A DNA stretch of 64,000 nt from contig NZ_CP109130.1 of the NCBI RefSeq assembly GCF_035917975.1, forward strand, positions 2,418,001 through 2,482,000, written 5' to 3'. Source of the DNA: Streptosporangium sp. NBC_01756 (GTDB lineage: Bacteria; Actinomycetota; Actinomycetes; Streptosporangiales; Streptosporangiaceae). Shown here piece by piece: positions 62,887 through 64,000 of the stretch. Within the stretch, counting starts at the first letter, position 1. Each line of letters begins with the position of its first letter. Made by a program: the position numbers and the translations under genes. The notes under the pieces were generated by a model. It saw only the letters and a list, made by a program, of their open reading frames with translations. It ran no database searches and was not told the origin of the DNA.

Positions 62887-63708
62887 TCATGTCCGCATGA
62901 CGGAGGCGAGGAGCGCCAGCTTGTCAGCACTGTCGGTGCCGGGGTCCGGGTGGAGGACGACGAGCGTCTGGCCTGGCGCGCCGCTGACGCTCAGTCTCTC
63001 CCGGTTCAGCCACAGGCCACCGACCTGGGGGTGGTCGATGTGCTTGGGTGTGCCTTCACACGTGTTCACGTCGTGGCGGGCCCAGAGCCTGCTGAAGCGA
63101 GGGCTGACGAGAGAGAGCTCGCCGACGAGCTCGATGAATCGGGGGTCGTCCGTGTCGGTGCCGACGGACTCGCGGAAGCCGGCGACCATGCCCTGCGCGG
63201 CGTCCTCCCAGTCCGGGTAGAGGGCCTGCTCGGCGGGGTCGAGGAACACGTCCCGCAGGCGGTTGCCCCCCGCCACGAGTCGCGGCGACAGAGCGGTCGC
63301 CAGCGCGTTGGCGGCGAGGACGTCGAAGTAGCGACCCTCCATGTACGCGGGGAGCGGAAGCGTGACGACGAGCTTGGCGACGCCCGGAGGGACGGTCTCC
63401 TTCCGGGACCGCCGCCGTCGCCGCCGGGGTTTTCCCACCCCGAGGCGTAGCAGGTAGGCCGTTGCGTCGTCGTCGAGCTGCAGCACGCGGGCGAGGGACT
63501 CGAGGACCTGCGCGGAGGGGTTGCGGTCGCGGCCCTGCTCCAGGCGCAGGTAGTAGTCGGCGCTGATGCCGGCGAGCATCGCGACCTCTTCCCGGCGCAG
63601 GCCCGACACGCGCCGTACGCCCACGGAGGGGATGCCGGCCTGCTCAGGAGTGACGAGCTCCCGGCGGGCGCGTACGTAATCGCCCAGGAGGTTGAATTCG
63701 TCGCTCAT
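62887..63708 (-). CDS. XRE-type helix-turn-helix regulator with MmyB-like ligand domain
   Basis: A 273-residue regulator. The N-terminal helix-turn-helix has GLRREEVAMLAGISADYYLRLEQGRD in family pieces, a pattern typical of this actinomycete group. An Arg-rich linker (RRRRRRSRKE) precedes a C-terminal PAS-like MmyB domain with DVLAANALATALSPRL and the middle segment ending in NRERLSVSGAPGQTLVVLHPDPGTDSADKLALLAS. It is divergent from the alpha/beta hydrolase gene, 161 bp apart, which may be its target. Confidence 0.9.
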   Translation of the reverse strand: MSDEFNLLGDYVRARRELVTPEQAGIPSVGVRRVSGLRREEVAMLAGISADYYLRLEQGRDRNPSAQVLESLARVLQLDDDATAYLLRLGVGKPRRRRRRSRKETVPPGVAKLVVTLPLPAYMEGRYFDVLAANALATALSPRLVAGGNRLRDVFLDPAEQALYPDWEDAAQGMVAGFRESVGTDTDDPRFIELVGELSLVSPRFSRLWARHDVNTCEGTPKHIDHPQVGGLWLNRERLSVSGAPGQTLVVLHPDPGTDSADKLALLASVMRT

Positions 63709-63869
63709 GTCCCCACTGTAATCCGCGCACCTTCGTGCGTGCCTGGTCCTGTCACCCCCAGGAGCGCGGGGGCTCTGGCTCCGTCAGCGGGTGAGCGGAA
63801 ACCTCACTTCCAGGACGAACATCGGCGAAATCGGCCGGTGGTTCCCTTCCGCGAGCAAGGAGCTACACC

Positions 63870-64000
63870 ATGTCAACATATTTGCTGGTACACGGGGCCT
63901 GGCACAGCGGGCAAAGCTGGGAGCGGGTGGTCCCGTCGCTGGCATCGGCCGGGCATCGGGTGGTCGCGCCGTCGCTGACCGGCTTCGGCGACAAGGCGCA
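63870..64000 (+). CDS. Alpha/beta hydrolase, N-terminal part (cut by window end)
   Basis: The first 43 residues read MSTYLLVHGAWHSGQSWERV and onward to LTGFGDKA. The HGAWH oxyanion-loop segment and GHRVVAPSLTGFG are typical of small alpha/beta hydrolases such as esterases. AAGGAG precedes the ATG. The catalytic Ser and His lie beyond the window, so the specificity is unknown. It is probably regulated by the divergent XRE-type protein. Confidence 0.8.
   Translation, partial: MSTYLLVHGAWHSGQSWERVVPSLASAGHRVVAPSLTGFGDKA

Overview
The window is high-GC actinomycete DNA. GTG and TTG starts, tightly packed or overlapping genes, and long antisense open frames over the coding strand all fit. A filamentous actinomycete such as a member of the Streptosporangiales or Streptomycetales is likely, but the sequence alone does not fix the genus.

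Positions 1-50516 are most of a modular type I polyketide synthase (PKS) cluster, all on the minus strand. Read in the direction of transcription, it begins with a flavin reductase (50516-50007), an LLM-type flavin monooxygenase (49798-48539), an SRPBCC protein (48518-48066) and an FAD epoxidase-like enzyme (48069-46609). Four PKS genes follow: KS-AT-ACP (46557-43264), KS-AT-KR-ACP (43232-38457), four KS-AT-DH-KR-ACP modules in one 7031-residue protein (38426-17331), and KS-AT-DH-KR-ACP-TE (17324-11256). Next come a prolyl-aminopeptidase-type hydrolase (11232-10327) and a mycofactocin-type SDR (10230-9385). After a 449-bp gap, a further PKS gene (8935 to beyond position 1) begins directly with an ACP and has no docking helix.

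An ACP-first PKS together with a VinJ-like aminopeptidase is the pattern of beta-amino-acid-primed macrolactam pathways (vicenistatin type). The window therefore probably carries most of a polyene macrolactam assembly line. All nine AT domains look malonyl-specific (GHSIGE/HAFH). If the four consecutive PKS genes act in order, they predict a beta-keto, then a hydroxyl, then five conjugated double bonds next to the carbonyl released by the thioesterase. The epoxidase resembles the Lsd18/MonCI enzymes of polyether pathways and could oxidise the polyene. Tandem TAGGGG boxes at 10-11 bp pitch lie in three intergenic regions of the cluster and may be the operator of a pathway regulator encoded elsewhere.

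An IS607-family element with a frameshifted tnpB (51195-53420) marks the right edge of the cluster. Beyond it are ordinary chromosomal genes: a GNAT acetyltransferase, a VOC protein, an FAD monooxygenase and quinone-oxidoreductase pair facing a MarR regulator across three operator palindromes, a TetR regulator divergent from a Tet(X)-like monooxygenase, a CPBP protease/histidine kinase/response regulator operon with overlapping stops and starts, an SDR gene remnant, an XRE-type regulator, and the start of an alpha/beta hydrolase cut by the window end. No rRNA, tRNA or CRISPR array was seen.
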